The notes under the pieces: model-generated
The model's database searches: none
What the model was told of the DNA's origin: nothing
Seen by the model: the letters and a program-made list of their open reading frames with translations, nothing else
Shown here: piece after piece, positions 22,605 through 32,454 of the stretch
Layout: every line of letters begins with the position of its first letter
Numbering within the stretch: position 1 is the first letter of the stretch
Assembly: GCA_016783965.1 (NCBI GenBank)
Contig: JADHVO010000002.1
Span: 542,073 to 606,072 of the forward strand
DNA length: 64,000 bases
Source: Alphaproteobacteria bacterium
GTDB taxonomy: Bacteria; Pseudomonadota; Alphaproteobacteria; Micropepsales; Micropepsaceae
Reading direction: 5' to 3'
Position numbers and translations under genes: made by a program

Positions 22605-22746
22605 GGAACTTCGCATCAATTTGAATCAACTTTGCCGCGCGATACTTCGGCGAAGTGTTTTCAAACACCACGGGTTTCCGCCATCGCCCCTTAAGACCCG
22701 GCGCGTAACGTGAGCGCATCAGGGTCTCGCCAAAAGGGGTAAGCCA

Positions 22747-22908
22747 TGCAGAACATCAAGCGTTTCATCCGCGACGAAAACGGCGCAACGGCCATCGAGT
22801 ACGGCCTCATCGCCGCGCTGATCGCGGTCGTCATCATCGGCGCCGTGACCACCGTCGGCACTAGCCTCAGTGCCACGTTCACGAAGGTCGGCGGCAGCGT
22901 GAAGTAGC
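22747..22908 (+). CDS. Flp/Fap-type IVb pilin (53 aa), below the ORF-track cutoff
   Basis: Hand translation MQNIKRFIRDENGATAIEYGLIAALIAVVIIGAVTTVGTSLSATFTKVGGSVK*; G-A-T-A-I-E-Y-G-L pilin processing motif. Confidence 0.92.
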
Positions 22909-23016
22909 CACGCAGCCGCAAGCCAGCCGGTGCCGCCTCCCCCGGTGCACCGGCTGGACGCCTTTCTTCTCCCTGTTGAGCGCCCGTCGTCATCCGGTGC
23001 TATAAGCTGCGCCGAC

Positions 23017-23093
<77 letters not shown>

Positions 23094-23109
23094 CCGCTTC
23101 CTCAGATTG

Positions 23110-24018
23110 TCATGTTTCTCGATGCTGGCCGTTTGCCGTCGCTGCGGCTTCGGCCAAGTCGAAGAACCGTTCCAGAACGCTGCGGTGCACGCAGATCAGG
23201 TCGGTCGAAAGGCCGGTCCGGAAAATACGATTCAGCATCAGCCAGGCTGCGTAGAGCCAAAACCTGCGGAACGGCGCAGGCGGCCACACCCGCGCCGCCC
23301 GCCCGCCCATCGTCGTTCTCATGCGCGTCAGCCCGTTCCATCGCGGCATCTCGGTTGCTTCCCGGCGGAACCAGTTTCGCCAGTAGCGCCGCGTCGGCCA
23401 CGCGAGAAACAGGCTGTCGAACAGCACGAAGCCCTGCGCCTCCAGGAGCCGCAGCACACGAAGCGACCCGCCGAACTCAACATAGGCCAAATCGATTCCA
23501 TGGCGCGCGACGATGCCGGCCGCGCCTTCAAGCACGCGGCGTTCGCTTCCCTGCACGTCGATCTTGAGGAACCGGACAGGCTCGTCGATCTCCTCGTCCA
23601 GCCGCACCACGTCAACCGTGACGCTGACCGCGCCCCGCTTTATGCCGCCGAGTTCTCCCAACGCGGAAAACCCTGGCAGGCGAAAGCCGTGTGTCGCCTT
23701 CGCGAAATCCACCACCTGCGCGACGTTCAGTTGCTCCCGCCCATGCCGGTCCGCGAGAGCGGCCGGCCGCACGGTTACGCGCGGCTCGCCGGCGGCATAC
23801 TGGTTGAGATAGGCGAGGTTTCCGGGGAACGGCTCATACGCCACCACACGCGATGCCGGACTGTATTTCAGCATCTCGCGCGTCTTCATGCCGATGGCCG
23901 CGCCTGCGTCGACCATGAGCCCGGGCTGCAAGCCCCCAAGCAGCGGATAGATCGAATCAGGACCCACGCCGAAGCGCTGGCCGCAATTCACGTGCCCCGC
24001 TCTCCAGCTGCGATCCAT
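23110..24018 (-). CDS. FkbM family methyltransferase
   Basis: GLMVDAGAAIGMKTREMLKYSPASRVVAYEPFPGNLAYL..RFLKIDVQGSERRVLEGA. Confidence 0.85.
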   Translation of the reverse strand: MDRSWRAGHVNCGQRFGVGPDSIYPLLGGLQPGLMVDAGAAIGMKTREMLKYSPASRVVAYEPFPGNLAYLNQYAAGEPRVTVRPAALADRHGREQLNVAQVVDFAKATHGFRLPGFSALGELGGIKRGAVSVTVDVVRLDEEIDEPVRFLKIDVQGSERRVLEGAAGIVARHGIDLAYVEFGGSLRVLRLLEAQGFVLFDSLFLAWPTRRYWRNWFRREATEMPRWNGLTRMRTTMGGRAARVWPPAPFRRFWLYAAWLMLNRIFRTGLSTDLICVHRSVLERFFDLAEAAATANGQHRET

Positions 24019-24689
24019 CAGGCGTGCTCGATCATCCAGTCGCGTGCGGTGTCGAGGATCTCGTCCATCACATCCGCATCCTTGCGGCCGGTCCTGGCCG
24101 GGACGTGGAAGGAATGGTCCGCATCTTCCGCGAGCTTCAGCGTCGCGAGCGACTTAAGACCCATTACGGTCTTCTGGAGCAGCGCAAGTTCTGCCAGCGG
24201 ATCGTGGCTTCCTTGCAGAAACAGCATCGGCACCTTCACCTCCCTGAGGTGCTCGGCCCGCTCGATGCCGGGTTTGCCCGCCGGATGCAGCGGATAGGCG
24301 AAGAACACCAGTCCGCGCACCTTGGGCAGCGGCTCCAGTGCCTGCGCCTGGGACGTCATGCGGCCGCCGAACGATCGCCCGCCCGCGAACAGCGGCATCT
24401 TTCCCGCACGCTTGCCGGCTTCGGCCACCGCCGCCCGTACCGCCCTGTGCGCCAGCGGTGGCGCATCGGGCCGCCCCGACTTCTTTTCCATGTAGAGGAA
24501 GTTGAAGCGCAGGGTCGCGATCTTGCGTTTCGCAAGCCCCTCCGCGAGTGCGGCCATCGACTTGTGAGTCATGCCGACGCCTGCGCCATGCGCCAGCACC
24601 AGCGCCGCCCTGGCCCCCTCGGGACGCAGCCACAGGCCTGAGACCTGCCGTCCCTCTCCCAGCGAAATCGTCACCGCCTCGACCGCCAT
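24018..24689 (-). CDS. Alpha/beta hydrolase (dienelactone hydrolase / KANL3-Tex30-like)
   Basis: LVLAHGAGVGMTHKSM..FAGGRSFGGRM..MLFLQGSHDPLA. Confidence 0.85.
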   Translation of the reverse strand: MAVEAVTISLGEGRQVSGLWLRPEGARAALVLAHGAGVGMTHKSMAALAEGLAKRKIATLRFNFLYMEKKSGRPDAPPLAHRAVRAAVAEAGKRAGKMPLFAGGRSFGGRMTSQAQALEPLPKVRGLVFFAYPLHPAGKPGIERAEHLREVKVPMLFLQGSHDPLAELALLQKTVMGLKSLATLKLAEDADHSFHVPARTGRKDADVMDEILDTARDWMIEHA

Positions 24690-24800
24690 GCAGGAAATCT
24701 AGACCGGCTATCAGCCCGGCGCACGATCGCCGCTGGCCGGCTCGCAGCCAAAACAGCAAGCGTCCACAGCCACTTATCGTCACTTGCGCATGCCATGTAC

Positions 24801-24827
24801 AAACTAGTTTACATTTCAAACTAGTTG
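24801..24827. promoter_or_regulatory. Tandem palindromic operator candidates upstream of the acyltransferase gene
   Basis: AAACTAGTTT (24801-24810, perfect 10-bp palindrome) and AAACTAGTTG (24818-24827), centres 17 bp apart, 36 bp before the ATG. Confidence 0.5.
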
Positions 24828-24863
24828 TTGTATCAAGACATGAAGCTGACTTGAGGACCCGCC

Positions 24864-26090
24864 ATGTCCACACCCGCATCCCAGGAACGCCTGCATGCCC
24901 TCGACGCCGTTCGCGGCTTCGCGCTGCTGCTCGGCATCGTCTTCCACGCGTCGGTCTCGTTCGTGCAGACGCCGCACGACATCCCGATCTGGATCGTGAC
25001 TGACAACTCGCGCAGCATCGTCATGAGCGTGCTGTTCTTCGTGCTGCACATCTTCCGCATGACGACGTTCTTCATTGTCGCCGGCTTCTTCGCGCACATG
25101 AGCTTCCACAAGAAGGGCCTGGGCGGCTTCATCAGGGACCGCCTGAAGCGCATCGCCGTTCCGCTGGTCGTCGGCTGGCCGATCCTGTTCGCGCTGATCG
25201 TCGCCGCAACGATCTGGGGCGCGGTCGTGATGGCGCATGGCAGGCCCCTGCCCCCGGCGCCGGCCTATGCAGGCTTCCCGGCCTTCCCGCTGACGCACCT
25301 TTGGTTCCTGTATGTGCTGCTGCTGCTCTATGCGGTGACGCTGACCTTGCGCGGCCTCGTCGCCGCCGTCGATCGCACGGGGCACCTCCGCGCCGCCGTC
25401 GACCGCGTGGTGCATGCGACCGTGAGAAACCCTGTCGGCTTCGTCGTGTTCGCCACGCCACTTGCCGTCACCTTCGTCCTCCAGCCCGCATGGCTCCAGT
25501 GGGTCGGGATCTTCACACCGGATGGTTCGCTGGTACCCAACGCGATGGCCGCCGTCGGCTTCTTCACCGCCTTCGGATTCGGCTTCCTGCTGCATCGCCA
25601 GACCGGCCTGCTCGAGATCTGGCGCCGCCGCTGGCCGCTGAACCTTGCGCTGGCGCTTGGCTTCACGGCGATCTGCCTCGTCATCCTCGGACCGTTGCCG
25701 GTGCTGAAGCCCGCGCCGCACAATGCGACGACAGTGGTCTATGCCGTGAGCTATGCCTTCGCGGTCTGGACCTGGAGCTTCGCCTTCATCGGCTTCGCGC
25801 TGCGCTTCATGGCGAACCACAGCCCGGCGCGCCGCTACATCGCGGACGCGTCCTACTGGCTCTATCTCGTGCACGTCCCGCTGGTGATGGCCCTCCAGGT
25901 GGCCGTTTCGCAGCTTCCCTGGCCCTGGTTCGCGAAATACCCGCTGGTGCTCGCCATCACGTTTCCGGTGCTATTCGCGAGCTACCACCTGTTCGTCCGC
26001 TACAGCTTCATCGGCGCGATCCTCAACGGCCGCAGAGAATCGCGCTCTAATCGTCCTGCAGTGCCCGCCGCTATGGAGCCCGCCGAATGA
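24864..26090 (+). CDS. Acyltransferase family 3 (OpgC-like) membrane protein
   Basis: RLHALDAVRGFALLLGIVFHASVSF..FFAHMSFHKKGLGGFIRDRLKRIAVPLVVGWP; multiple TM segments. Confidence 0.88.
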   Translation: MSTPASQERLHALDAVRGFALLLGIVFHASVSFVQTPHDIPIWIVTDNSRSIVMSVLFFVLHIFRMTTFFIVAGFFAHMSFHKKGLGGFIRDRLKRIAVPLVVGWPILFALIVAATIWGAVVMAHGRPLPPAPAYAGFPAFPLTHLWFLYVLLLLYAVTLTLRGLVAAVDRTGHLRAAVDRVVHATVRNPVGFVVFATPLAVTFVLQPAWLQWVGIFTPDGSLVPNAMAAVGFFTAFGFGFLLHRQTGLLEIWRRRWPLNLALALGFTAICLVILGPLPVLKPAPHNATTVVYAVSYAFAVWTWSFAFIGFALRFMANHSPARRYIADASYWLYLVHVPLVMALQVAVSQLPWPWFAKYPLVLAITFPVLFASYHLFVRYSFIGAILNGRRESRSNRPAVPAAMEPAE

Positions 26091-26713
26091 GCCCCGACGC
26101 ACAAAGCGCCCGCGACGACCTCGCCTTCCTGAAGGCACTGGTCAGCGGCGACGAGAACATCCAGTGGCGCAGCTTCGGCGAGAGCTATCTCGCCGCGGGC
26201 CTCATCTACGGCGGCCAGATGATCCTGCATGCCGTTCAGGCCGCGGGCCTGTTGCCCAACACGCCCGCTTTCGGCCTGGGCATAGGCCTTGGGCCGACGC
26301 TGGTCTTCATCTTCGTCCTCAGCTGGATCATCTACAGGAACCGCGGGAACACCGCACGCGGCGCCACCGGACGCGCGATCGGCAGCATCTTTGGCGCCGT
26401 CGGGCTTGCGAACCTCTTCCTGATCGCCGTGATCGGCTCTGTCGCAGTGCAACTGCACTCGATCCAGGTCTGGCTGATCTATCCGTGCTGCATTTTCGTC
26501 CTTCAGGGCACGGCGTGGCTCTTCACCTTCATGATGCGCCGGCACGGCTGGCACCTGGCGGTGGCGATGGGCTTCTTCGCGACCGCCGTCGCCGCCGCCA
26601 TCGCCATTCCGACCTCCATCAGCCTGTTCATTCTGTTCCTCGGCATCGGTATGTGGGGCTGCATGGCACTTCCCGGCTGGCTGCTCCTGCGCAACACGAA
26701 GGCGGCAGGCTGA
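26087..26713 (+). CDS. Hypothetical multi-spanning membrane protein
   Basis: Intact ORF overlapping upstream stop; several hydrophobic segments. Confidence 0.75.
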   Translation: MSPDAQSARDDLAFLKALVSGDENIQWRSFGESYLAAGLIYGGQMILHAVQAAGLLPNTPAFGLGIGLGPTLVFIFVLSWIIYRNRGNTARGATGRAIGSIFGAVGLANLFLIAVIGSVAVQLHSIQVWLIYPCCIFVLQGTAWLFTFMMRRHGWHLAVAMGFFATAVAAAIAIPTSISLFILFLGIGMWGCMALPGWLLLRNTKAAG

Positions 26714-26717
26714 ACGC

Positions 26718-27017
26718 ATGGCCGCATTCGACATCGGGCGCATCGACGATGTCATCCACGGCCGCCTGCGGCTGGGGATCATGGCCTATCTCGCCAATTC
26801 GGAAGTCGCCGATTTCAACGAACTCAAGACCGCGCTCCAGGCGACCCAGGGCAACCTTTCGATCCACCTGCGCAAGCTCGAGGAAGCGGGCTACATCGCC
26901 ATCGACAAGAGCTTCCTGAACCGCAAGCCGCTGACCCGGGCGCGCATCACCGCGCCGGGCCGCAAGGCGTTCGCCGAATATCTCGAAGCAATGGCCAAGC
27001 TGATCGAGAAGGACTAG
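26718..27017 (+). CDS. Winged-helix transcriptional regulator (MarR/ArsR-like fold)
   Basis: RLRLGIMAYLANSEVADFNELKTALQATQGNLSIHLRKLEEAGYIAIDKSFLNRKPLTRARITAPGRKAFAEYL. Confidence 0.88.
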   Translation: MAAFDIGRIDDVIHGRLRLGIMAYLANSEVADFNELKTALQATQGNLSIHLRKLEEAGYIAIDKSFLNRKPLTRARITAPGRKAFAEYLEAMAKLIEKD

Positions 27018-27041
27018 GAGCGGCCGGCCTGCCAGGCACCG

Positions 27042-27257
27042 CTACGGCAGGGCGCCGATCTCCTGCAGGTGCTTGCAGAATTTCACCGCGTCGTCGTGCT
27101 TCAGCACCTTCTCCTCGCGCGCCACGCAATCGCGCACCTTGGGATCGACGCGGTCGGCCAGCGCCGAAACCAGCGCATAGCCCGCCAGGATCAGAAACAC
27201 GATTGCTGCGACGATGGTGATGTCGATCTCGATGCGGGCCAGCGTGCCCTTTTTCAT
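27042..27257 (-). CDS. Small hypothetical single-TM protein
   Basis: MKKGTLARIEIDITIVAAIVFLILAGYALVSALADRVDPKVRDCVAREEKVLKHDDAVKFCKHLQEIGALP; start trimmed to 27257. Confidence 0.6.
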   Translation of the reverse strand: MKKGTLARIEIDITIVAAIVFLILAGYALVSALADRVDPKVRDCVAREEKVLKHDDAVKFCKHLQEIGALP

Positions 27258-27363
27258 GGCGGCCTTCCTCTCCGCCCTTCCTAGCACGCCCGCGCCGGGG
27301 GCGAGAATCGCTTGACCCCATCCCCCGAAACCCCATAAGCCCAGTGGAGTTGGAAGGTACCCG

Positions 27364-27798
27364 ATGCTGTCGCAGAAAGCCCGCTACGCGCTCCACGCCC
27401 TCATCGTGCTCGCCCAGCACGACGGCGAAGAGCCGATGCAGATCGCCGACGTGGCGGAGGAAGCGCGCGTCCCGCGCAAATTCCTCGAGCAGATCCTCGT
27501 CGACCTGAAGCGCCGCGGCATCGTGCGCAGCCAGCGCGGCCGCGCCGGCGGCTATTTCGTCGGAAAGAACCCGAAGGACATTTCCTTCGCCGACGTGATC
27601 CGCACCATCGACGGACCACTGGCGCTGGCGCCCTGCGTCTCCGTCACGGCCTATCACAAGTGCGAGGACTGCGTGGACGAAGCGACCTGCTCCATCCGCA
27701 AGGTCCTGATGGCCGCCCGCGACGCCACGGCCGACGTGCTCGAAGCCCGCACGATCGCCCAGGCCGCTGCCAACGCCCGCAAGGCCGGCTGGGCTTAA
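27364..27798 (+). CDS. Rrf2 family transcriptional regulator
   Basis: MLSQKARYALHALIVLAQ..IADVAEEARVPRKFLEQILVDLKRRGIVRSQRGRAGGYFVGK; Cys-containing loop CVSVTAYHKCEDCVDEATC. Confidence 0.92.
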   Translation: MLSQKARYALHALIVLAQHDGEEPMQIADVAEEARVPRKFLEQILVDLKRRGIVRSQRGRAGGYFVGKNPKDISFADVIRTIDGPLALAPCVSVTAYHKCEDCVDEATCSIRKVLMAARDATADVLEARTIAQAAANARKAGWA

Positions 27799-27814
27799 CG
27801 CACCATTCACCATG

Positions 27815-27833
27815 GGCCGGGCTTGACCCGGCC
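27815..27833. repeat. REP-like hairpin downstream of the Rrf2 gene
   Basis: GGCCGGG-cttga-CCCGGCC, 7-bp perfect stem; resembles intergenic hairpins common in alphaproteobacteria. Confidence 0.5.
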
Positions 27834-27998
27834 ACCCGGCAGGCGTGCGCCGAAGGCCTTGTTTGCGCAGCTGCGCGGCGACTCGGAGGCCGGCCATGGC
27901 GATTGGACGTGCATCAGTGGAAGACGCTTTCTCCAGCTTCCTTGGTGTTCTTATACCGTATAATGCCTATTGACTATGTAGATATTACGAACAAATAT

Positions 27999-28038
27999 CC
28001 CCTCATCGGCGGCGTCCGCCGCCTCTTGAGGGGTTTTT
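27999..28038 (+). terminator. Intrinsic terminator-like hairpin + T5 immediately upstream of the porin start codon (possible attenuator)
   Basis: CCCCTCA-tc-GGCGGC-gtcc-GCCGCC-tct-TGAGGGG followed by TTTTT; T-run ends 7 nt before the ATG at 28045. Confidence 0.65.
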
Positions 28039-28044
28039 CAGCGC

Positions 28045-29697
28045 ATGCGTCGCAGAGTTACCGCCGCGCTTCTCGCCGGCGCCGCCGTCATCGCCACATC
28101 GCACACCGCTTTCGCCGCCGCCCAGACGACGCCCTCGACGGACGACCGCCTGCGCGCGCTCGAAGAAGAGCTCGCCAGCGTCAACGCGCAGCTCGGCGAT
28201 CTGAAGCGCAGCCAGTCGAACCAGTACGACGACGTGAACCGCCAGTTTTCAAACCTGGTCGTCGTGAAGATGGACAACGGCCGTCCCACTTTCGCATCGC
28301 CCGACGGAAACTTCACGTTGGCGATCCGCGCCCTGGCACAGCTCGACTCGGCCTACTACTCGCAGAGCGCACATGCTGCGACACTGCCCGCCGCCTTCGG
28401 GCCCGATCTCTCCAGCGGCACCAATTTCCGCCGCGTCTATCTGGGGATCCAGGGCAAGGTGTTCGGCAACTTCTCCTACAATCTCAATTTCGATTTCGGC
28501 GGCAGCGGCGGCACCGAATTGCCCGGCCGCGTGCAGTCCGTTTACGTGCAGTATGACGGCCTGGCGCCCTTCGCGTTTCGTGTTGGCGCATACCCGCCGC
28601 CGGCCAACATCGAAGACGGCACCTCGGCTGGCGACACCATATTTCTGGAGCGTAACGCACCTTCGGACCTTCAGCGCAACATTGCGGGCGGCGACGGCCG
28701 CGATGCGGTTTCGATCCTGTATCTCGGTGACGAGTTGTTTGGCGCGCTGTCCTACACGGGCAACAAGGTGCAGGACGGCGCCAAGGCACTGGCTCCGGCA
28801 GGTGCAACCGCTGTGCCCAACTTCGACGAGCAGCAGGCGCTTGTTGGCCGAATCTCCGACCGCTTCTGGCATGACGCCGACAGCAACATCGTGCTTGGCG
28901 TCAACGGGACCTATGTGATCAAGCCGCCGGATTTGGTGGCCCATGGCGGCGCCATCCTGGCCACGACGCCCGGCGCGCCCGCGCTCAACAGCGTAACACT
29001 TTCCGATCCACCGGAGTTGACCGTCGATTCCAATGGAACGACCTTTGCCACCACCGGATCGCAGCCCGCCAACCACGTCTCACAGTGGGGCGTCGAGGCC
29101 GCCGGCAATTACCAGAATGTCTACGCCCAGGCCGGCTACTACGGCATCCAACTCGACCGCGCGCCCGTAGCCTTCACCGAGTTCACTGCTCCTGGCACCT
29201 CGCACACACGGGTGGTTCAGCCGTCCAACAACAGCTTTAGTGCCTGGTACGCGCAGCTAAGCTGGTTCTTGACCGGCGAACAAAAGCCCTACAACGTCGC
29301 GAACGGTGCCTTTACCGCACCGAAAGTCCTGCACCCGCTGAACTTCGGCGACGATGCCGGATGGGGTGCCCTGGAGTTTGCGACGCGCTACAGCGAACTC
29401 GACCTCAACAGCCATGCGCTCGACCCGTCCAGCGTCGTCACAGCCTGGACGGGCGGTACAACCCGCACCTACACCTTCTACAACACCGTGCGGGGTGGCG
29501 ATCAGCGCATCCTGACGGCGGAGGTCAACTGGTATCCGAACAGCTTTGTAAAGCTTGCCGCCGCTTACCTGTACATCCAGGTGAGCCGCCTTCAGTCTCC
29601 CGCCGCTGTGACCACTGCCGGCGCGCCGGTTCTTCCGACGGTCAATGTCGGACAGAATCTTTCCGCCTTTTCCATTCGAGCCCAATTCTCGCTTTGA
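28045..29697 (+). CDS. Outer-membrane porin (phosphate-selective OprP/OprO-like)
   Basis: Signal peptide, coiled-coil LRALEEELASVNAQLGDLKR, then FTLAIRALAQLDSAYY and C-terminal aromatic-rich strand ending FSIRAQFSL. Confidence 0.85.
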   Translation: MRRRVTAALLAGAAVIATSHTAFAAAQTTPSTDDRLRALEEELASVNAQLGDLKRSQSNQYDDVNRQFSNLVVVKMDNGRPTFASPDGNFTLAIRALAQLDSAYYSQSAHAATLPAAFGPDLSSGTNFRRVYLGIQGKVFGNFSYNLNFDFGGSGGTELPGRVQSVYVQYDGLAPFAFRVGAYPPPANIEDGTSAGDTIFLERNAPSDLQRNIAGGDGRDAVSILYLGDELFGALSYTGNKVQDGAKALAPAGATAVPNFDEQQALVGRISDRFWHDADSNIVLGVNGTYVIKPPDLVAHGGAILATTPGAPALNSVTLSDPPELTVDSNGTTFATTGSQPANHVSQWGVEAAGNYQNVYAQAGYYGIQLDRAPVAFTEFTAPGTSHTRVVQPSNNSFSAWYAQLSWFLTGEQKPYNVANGAFTAPKVLHPLNFGDDAGWGALEFATRYSELDLNSHALDPSSVVTAWTGGTTRTYTFYNTVRGGDQRILTAEVNWYPNSFVKLAAAYLYIQVSRLQSPAAVTTAGAPVLPTVNVGQNLSAFSIRAQFSL

Positions 29698-29733
29698 GCG
29701 TTTCCAGCAGTTATGGATAGGAGTATTCCGAAA

Positions 29734-30738
29734 ATGAAGAAGATTATCAGCGCCTTGGCCGCCGCTGCCGTATTAGCAAGCAGCACCGCACTGGCAGCCG
29801 ACATCACACTCTTAAATGTCAGCTACGACCCAACGCGTGAACTGTATAAGCAGATCAACGCCGCGTTCATTGCCGACTGGAAAAAGTCACACGGTGGCGA
29901 CAATGTCACCATCAACCAGAGCCACGGTGGATCGGGCGCGCAATCGCGTGCCGTGATCGACGGCCTTGGCGCCGACGTTGTCACTCTGGCACTTGCCTAT
30001 GACATCGACGCGATCGCCAACAAGGGCCTGATTGAGAAGAACTGGCAGACGCGTCTGCCGAATGCGTCGACGCCCTACACCTCGACCATCGTGTTCCTGG
30101 TGCGCAAGGGCAATCCCTGGAAGATCAAGGACTGGCCGGATCTGATCAAACCCGGCGTGCAGGTGATCACGCCGAACCCCAAGACCTCGGGCGGCGCGCG
30201 CTGGTCGTTCCTCGCGGCGTGGGCCTACGCGCTGAGGGCACAGGGCGGCAACGCGGACAAGGCCAAGGCCTTCGTGACAGCGCTGTACAAGCACGTCCCT
30301 GTTCTGGACACCGGCGCGCGCGGCTCGACCACGACTTTTGTTCAGCGCGGCATCGGCGACGTGCTGCTGTCATGGGAGAACGAGGCACATCTCGCGCTCA
30401 AGGAACAGGGTGGCGACCAGTTCCAGATCGTGTATCCGTCGGTCTCGATCCAGGCCGAGCCACCGGTCGCGGTGGTCGACAAGAACGTCGACAGCCACAA
30501 GACGCGCGAGATCGCGACTGCCTACCTGAACTTCCTCTACACGAAGGATGCGCAGGAGATCGAAGCCGCGAATTTCTACCGCGTGCGCGATCCCCAGATC
30601 CTGGCGCAGCATGCCGCCGACTTCCCGAAGATCACGCTTTACAATTTCGCGGAGATCTTCGGCGACTGGTCCAAAGCCCAGGCGACGTACTTCGCCGACA
30701 AGGGTATCTTCGACCAGATCTACAAGCCGGGTCAGTAA
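29734..30738 (+). CDS. sbp: Sulfate ABC transporter substrate-binding protein
   Basis: [73 protein letters not shown]; start trimmed from 29713. Confidence 0.95.
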   Translation: MKKIISALAAAAVLASSTALAADITLLNVSYDPTRELYKQINAAFIADWKKSHGGDNVTINQSHGGSGAQSRAVIDGLGADVVTLALAYDIDAIANKGLIEKNWQTRLPNASTPYTSTIVFLVRKGNPWKIKDWPDLIKPGVQVITPNPKTSGGARWSFLAAWAYALRAQGGNADKAKAFVTALYKHVPVLDTGARGSTTTFVQRGIGDVLLSWENEAHLALKEQGGDQFQIVYPSVSIQAEPPVAVVDKNVDSHKTREIATAYLNFLYTKDAQEIEAANFYRVRDPQILAQHAADFPKITLYNFAEIFGDWSKAQATYFADKGIFDQIYKPGQ

Positions 30739-30741
30739 GCG

Positions 30742-31596
30742 ATGGCAAGTCTCGCTGCGACGGTCCCCTCACAGCGAAAATGGCGTAACCCGAGTGCGCT
30801 GCCCGGTTTCGGGCTGTCGTTCGGGTTCACGCTGTTCTACCTGACGGCGATCGTCCTCATTCCGCTCGCCGCGCTGGTGATCCGCCCTCTGGAGATCGGC
30901 TGGAGCGGATTTGCGGAAATCCTGACAGATGCCCGCGTGCTGCACTCGCTGGAGCTCTCCTTCGGCGGCGCGCTTGTGGCGGCGCTGATCAACAGCGTGT
31001 TCGGCCTGATCGTGGCCTGGGTGCTCGTGCGCTACCGCTTCCCCGGCAAGCGCATCGTCGACGCGGTGGTCGACCTGCCCTTCGCGCTGCCGACCGCGGT
31101 TGCCGGCATCGCGCTGTCGGCGTTGTATGCGCCCCGCGGCTGGCTGGGCGCGCCGCTCATGGAATACGGCATTCGCATCGCCTACACGCCGTTCGGCGTG
31201 ATCGTTGCGCTCACCTTCATCGGCCTGCCCTTCGTCGTGCGCACGCTGCAGCCCGTGATGCTCGAACTCGGCAAGGATTCGGAAGAGGCCGCCGCGACCC
31301 TCGGCGCGAGCCGCTTCCAGACGCTGCGCCGTGTGGTGTTTCCCGCGCTGACACCGGCGCTCCTTACCGGCACCGCGATGGCATTCGCGCGCGCCGTGGG
31401 AGAGTACGGCTCGGTGATCTTCATCGCGGGCAACCTGCCCGGCATTTCCGAGATCGCGCCGCTGCTCATCATCATCAAGCTGAACGAGAACAACTATGCG
31501 GCCGCGGCGGCCATCGGCGTGATCATGCTCGCGGCGTCGTTCGTGCTTCTGCTCGGCCTCAATCTCCTGCAAACGTGGACCGCGTCGCGCCGATGA
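30742..31596 (+). CDS. cysT: Sulfate ABC transporter permease CysT
   Basis: [54 protein letters not shown]. Confidence 0.95.
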   Translation: MASLAATVPSQRKWRNPSALPGFGLSFGFTLFYLTAIVLIPLAALVIRPLEIGWSGFAEILTDARVLHSLELSFGGALVAALINSVFGLIVAWVLVRYRFPGKRIVDAVVDLPFALPTAVAGIALSALYAPRGWLGAPLMEYGIRIAYTPFGVIVALTFIGLPFVVRTLQPVMLELGKDSEEAAATLGASRFQTLRRVVFPALTPALLTGTAMAFARAVGEYGSVIFIAGNLPGISEIAPLLIIIKLNENNYAAAAAIGVIMLAASFVLLLGLNLLQTWTASRR

Positions 31597-32441
31597 CCCG
31601 CCCGCTTGCCCCTACAAAGGACCATCCGCTCGTCCGCTGGACGCTGACCGCGGTCGCGCTCGGCTTCATCGGCCTGTTCCTGGTGCTGCCGCTGGTCGTG
31701 GTATTTCACGACGCGCTCGGCGACGGCCTGACCGCTGCGCTGGCGGCGATCCGGGAGCCGGACGCCATCGCCGCGATCCAGCTCACGCTGACCGCCGCTG
31801 CTATCGCGGTGCCGCTGAATGCGATCTTCGGCATCGCCGCGAGCTGGGCCATCGCGAAGTTCGATTTCGCTGGCAAGGGCTTCCTGGTCACCCTGATCGA
31901 CCTGCCCTTCTCGGTTTCGCCCGTCGTGTCGGGCCTGATCTATGTGCTGGTGTTCGGATTGCAGGGCTGGCTCGGGCCCTGGCTGGCCGAGCACGATGTC
32001 AAGATCATCTTCGCCCTGCCCGGCATCGTGCTCGCGACCGTCTTCGTCACCTTCCCGTTCGTCGCCCGTGAGCTGATCCCGCTGATGACCGACCAGGGCC
32101 GCGACGAAGAAGAGGCGGCCGTCTCGCTCGGCGCCTCCGGCTGGGCCACGTTCCGCCGTGTGACGCTGCCCAACATCAAGTGGGGCCTGCTCTACGGCGT
32201 GCTCCTGTGCAACGCCCGCGCGATGGGCGAGTTCGGCGCGGTGAGCGTCGTCAGCGGCCACATCCGCGGCCTCACCGACACCATGCCGCTCCACATCGAG
32301 GCGCTCTACAACGACTACCAGTATTCGGCCGCGTTCGCAGTCGCGAGCCTGCTGGCGCTGCTCGCCCTCGTCACCCTGGTCTTGAAGTCCCTGTTGGAAT
32401 GGCATTTTGCGGAAGAGATTTCCGCCGCGCATCACCATTGA
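31593..32441 (+). CDS. cysW: Sulfate ABC transporter permease CysW
   Basis: ATGA overlap with cys[63 protein letters not shown]. Confidence 0.95.
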   Translation: MTRPLAPTKDHPLVRWTLTAVALGFIGLFLVLPLVVVFHDALGDGLTAALAAIREPDAIAAIQLTLTAAAIAVPLNAIFGIAASWAIAKFDFAGKGFLVTLIDLPFSVSPVVSGLIYVLVFGLQGWLGPWLAEHDVKIIFALPGIVLATVFVTFPFVARELIPLMTDQGRDEEEAAVSLGASGWATFRRVTLPNIKWGLLYGVLLCNARAMGEFGAVSVVSGHIRGLTDTMPLHIEALYNDYQYSAAFAVASLLALLALVTLVLKSLLEWHFAEEISAAHHH

Positions 32442-32454
32442 GCCGGAGCGATTG

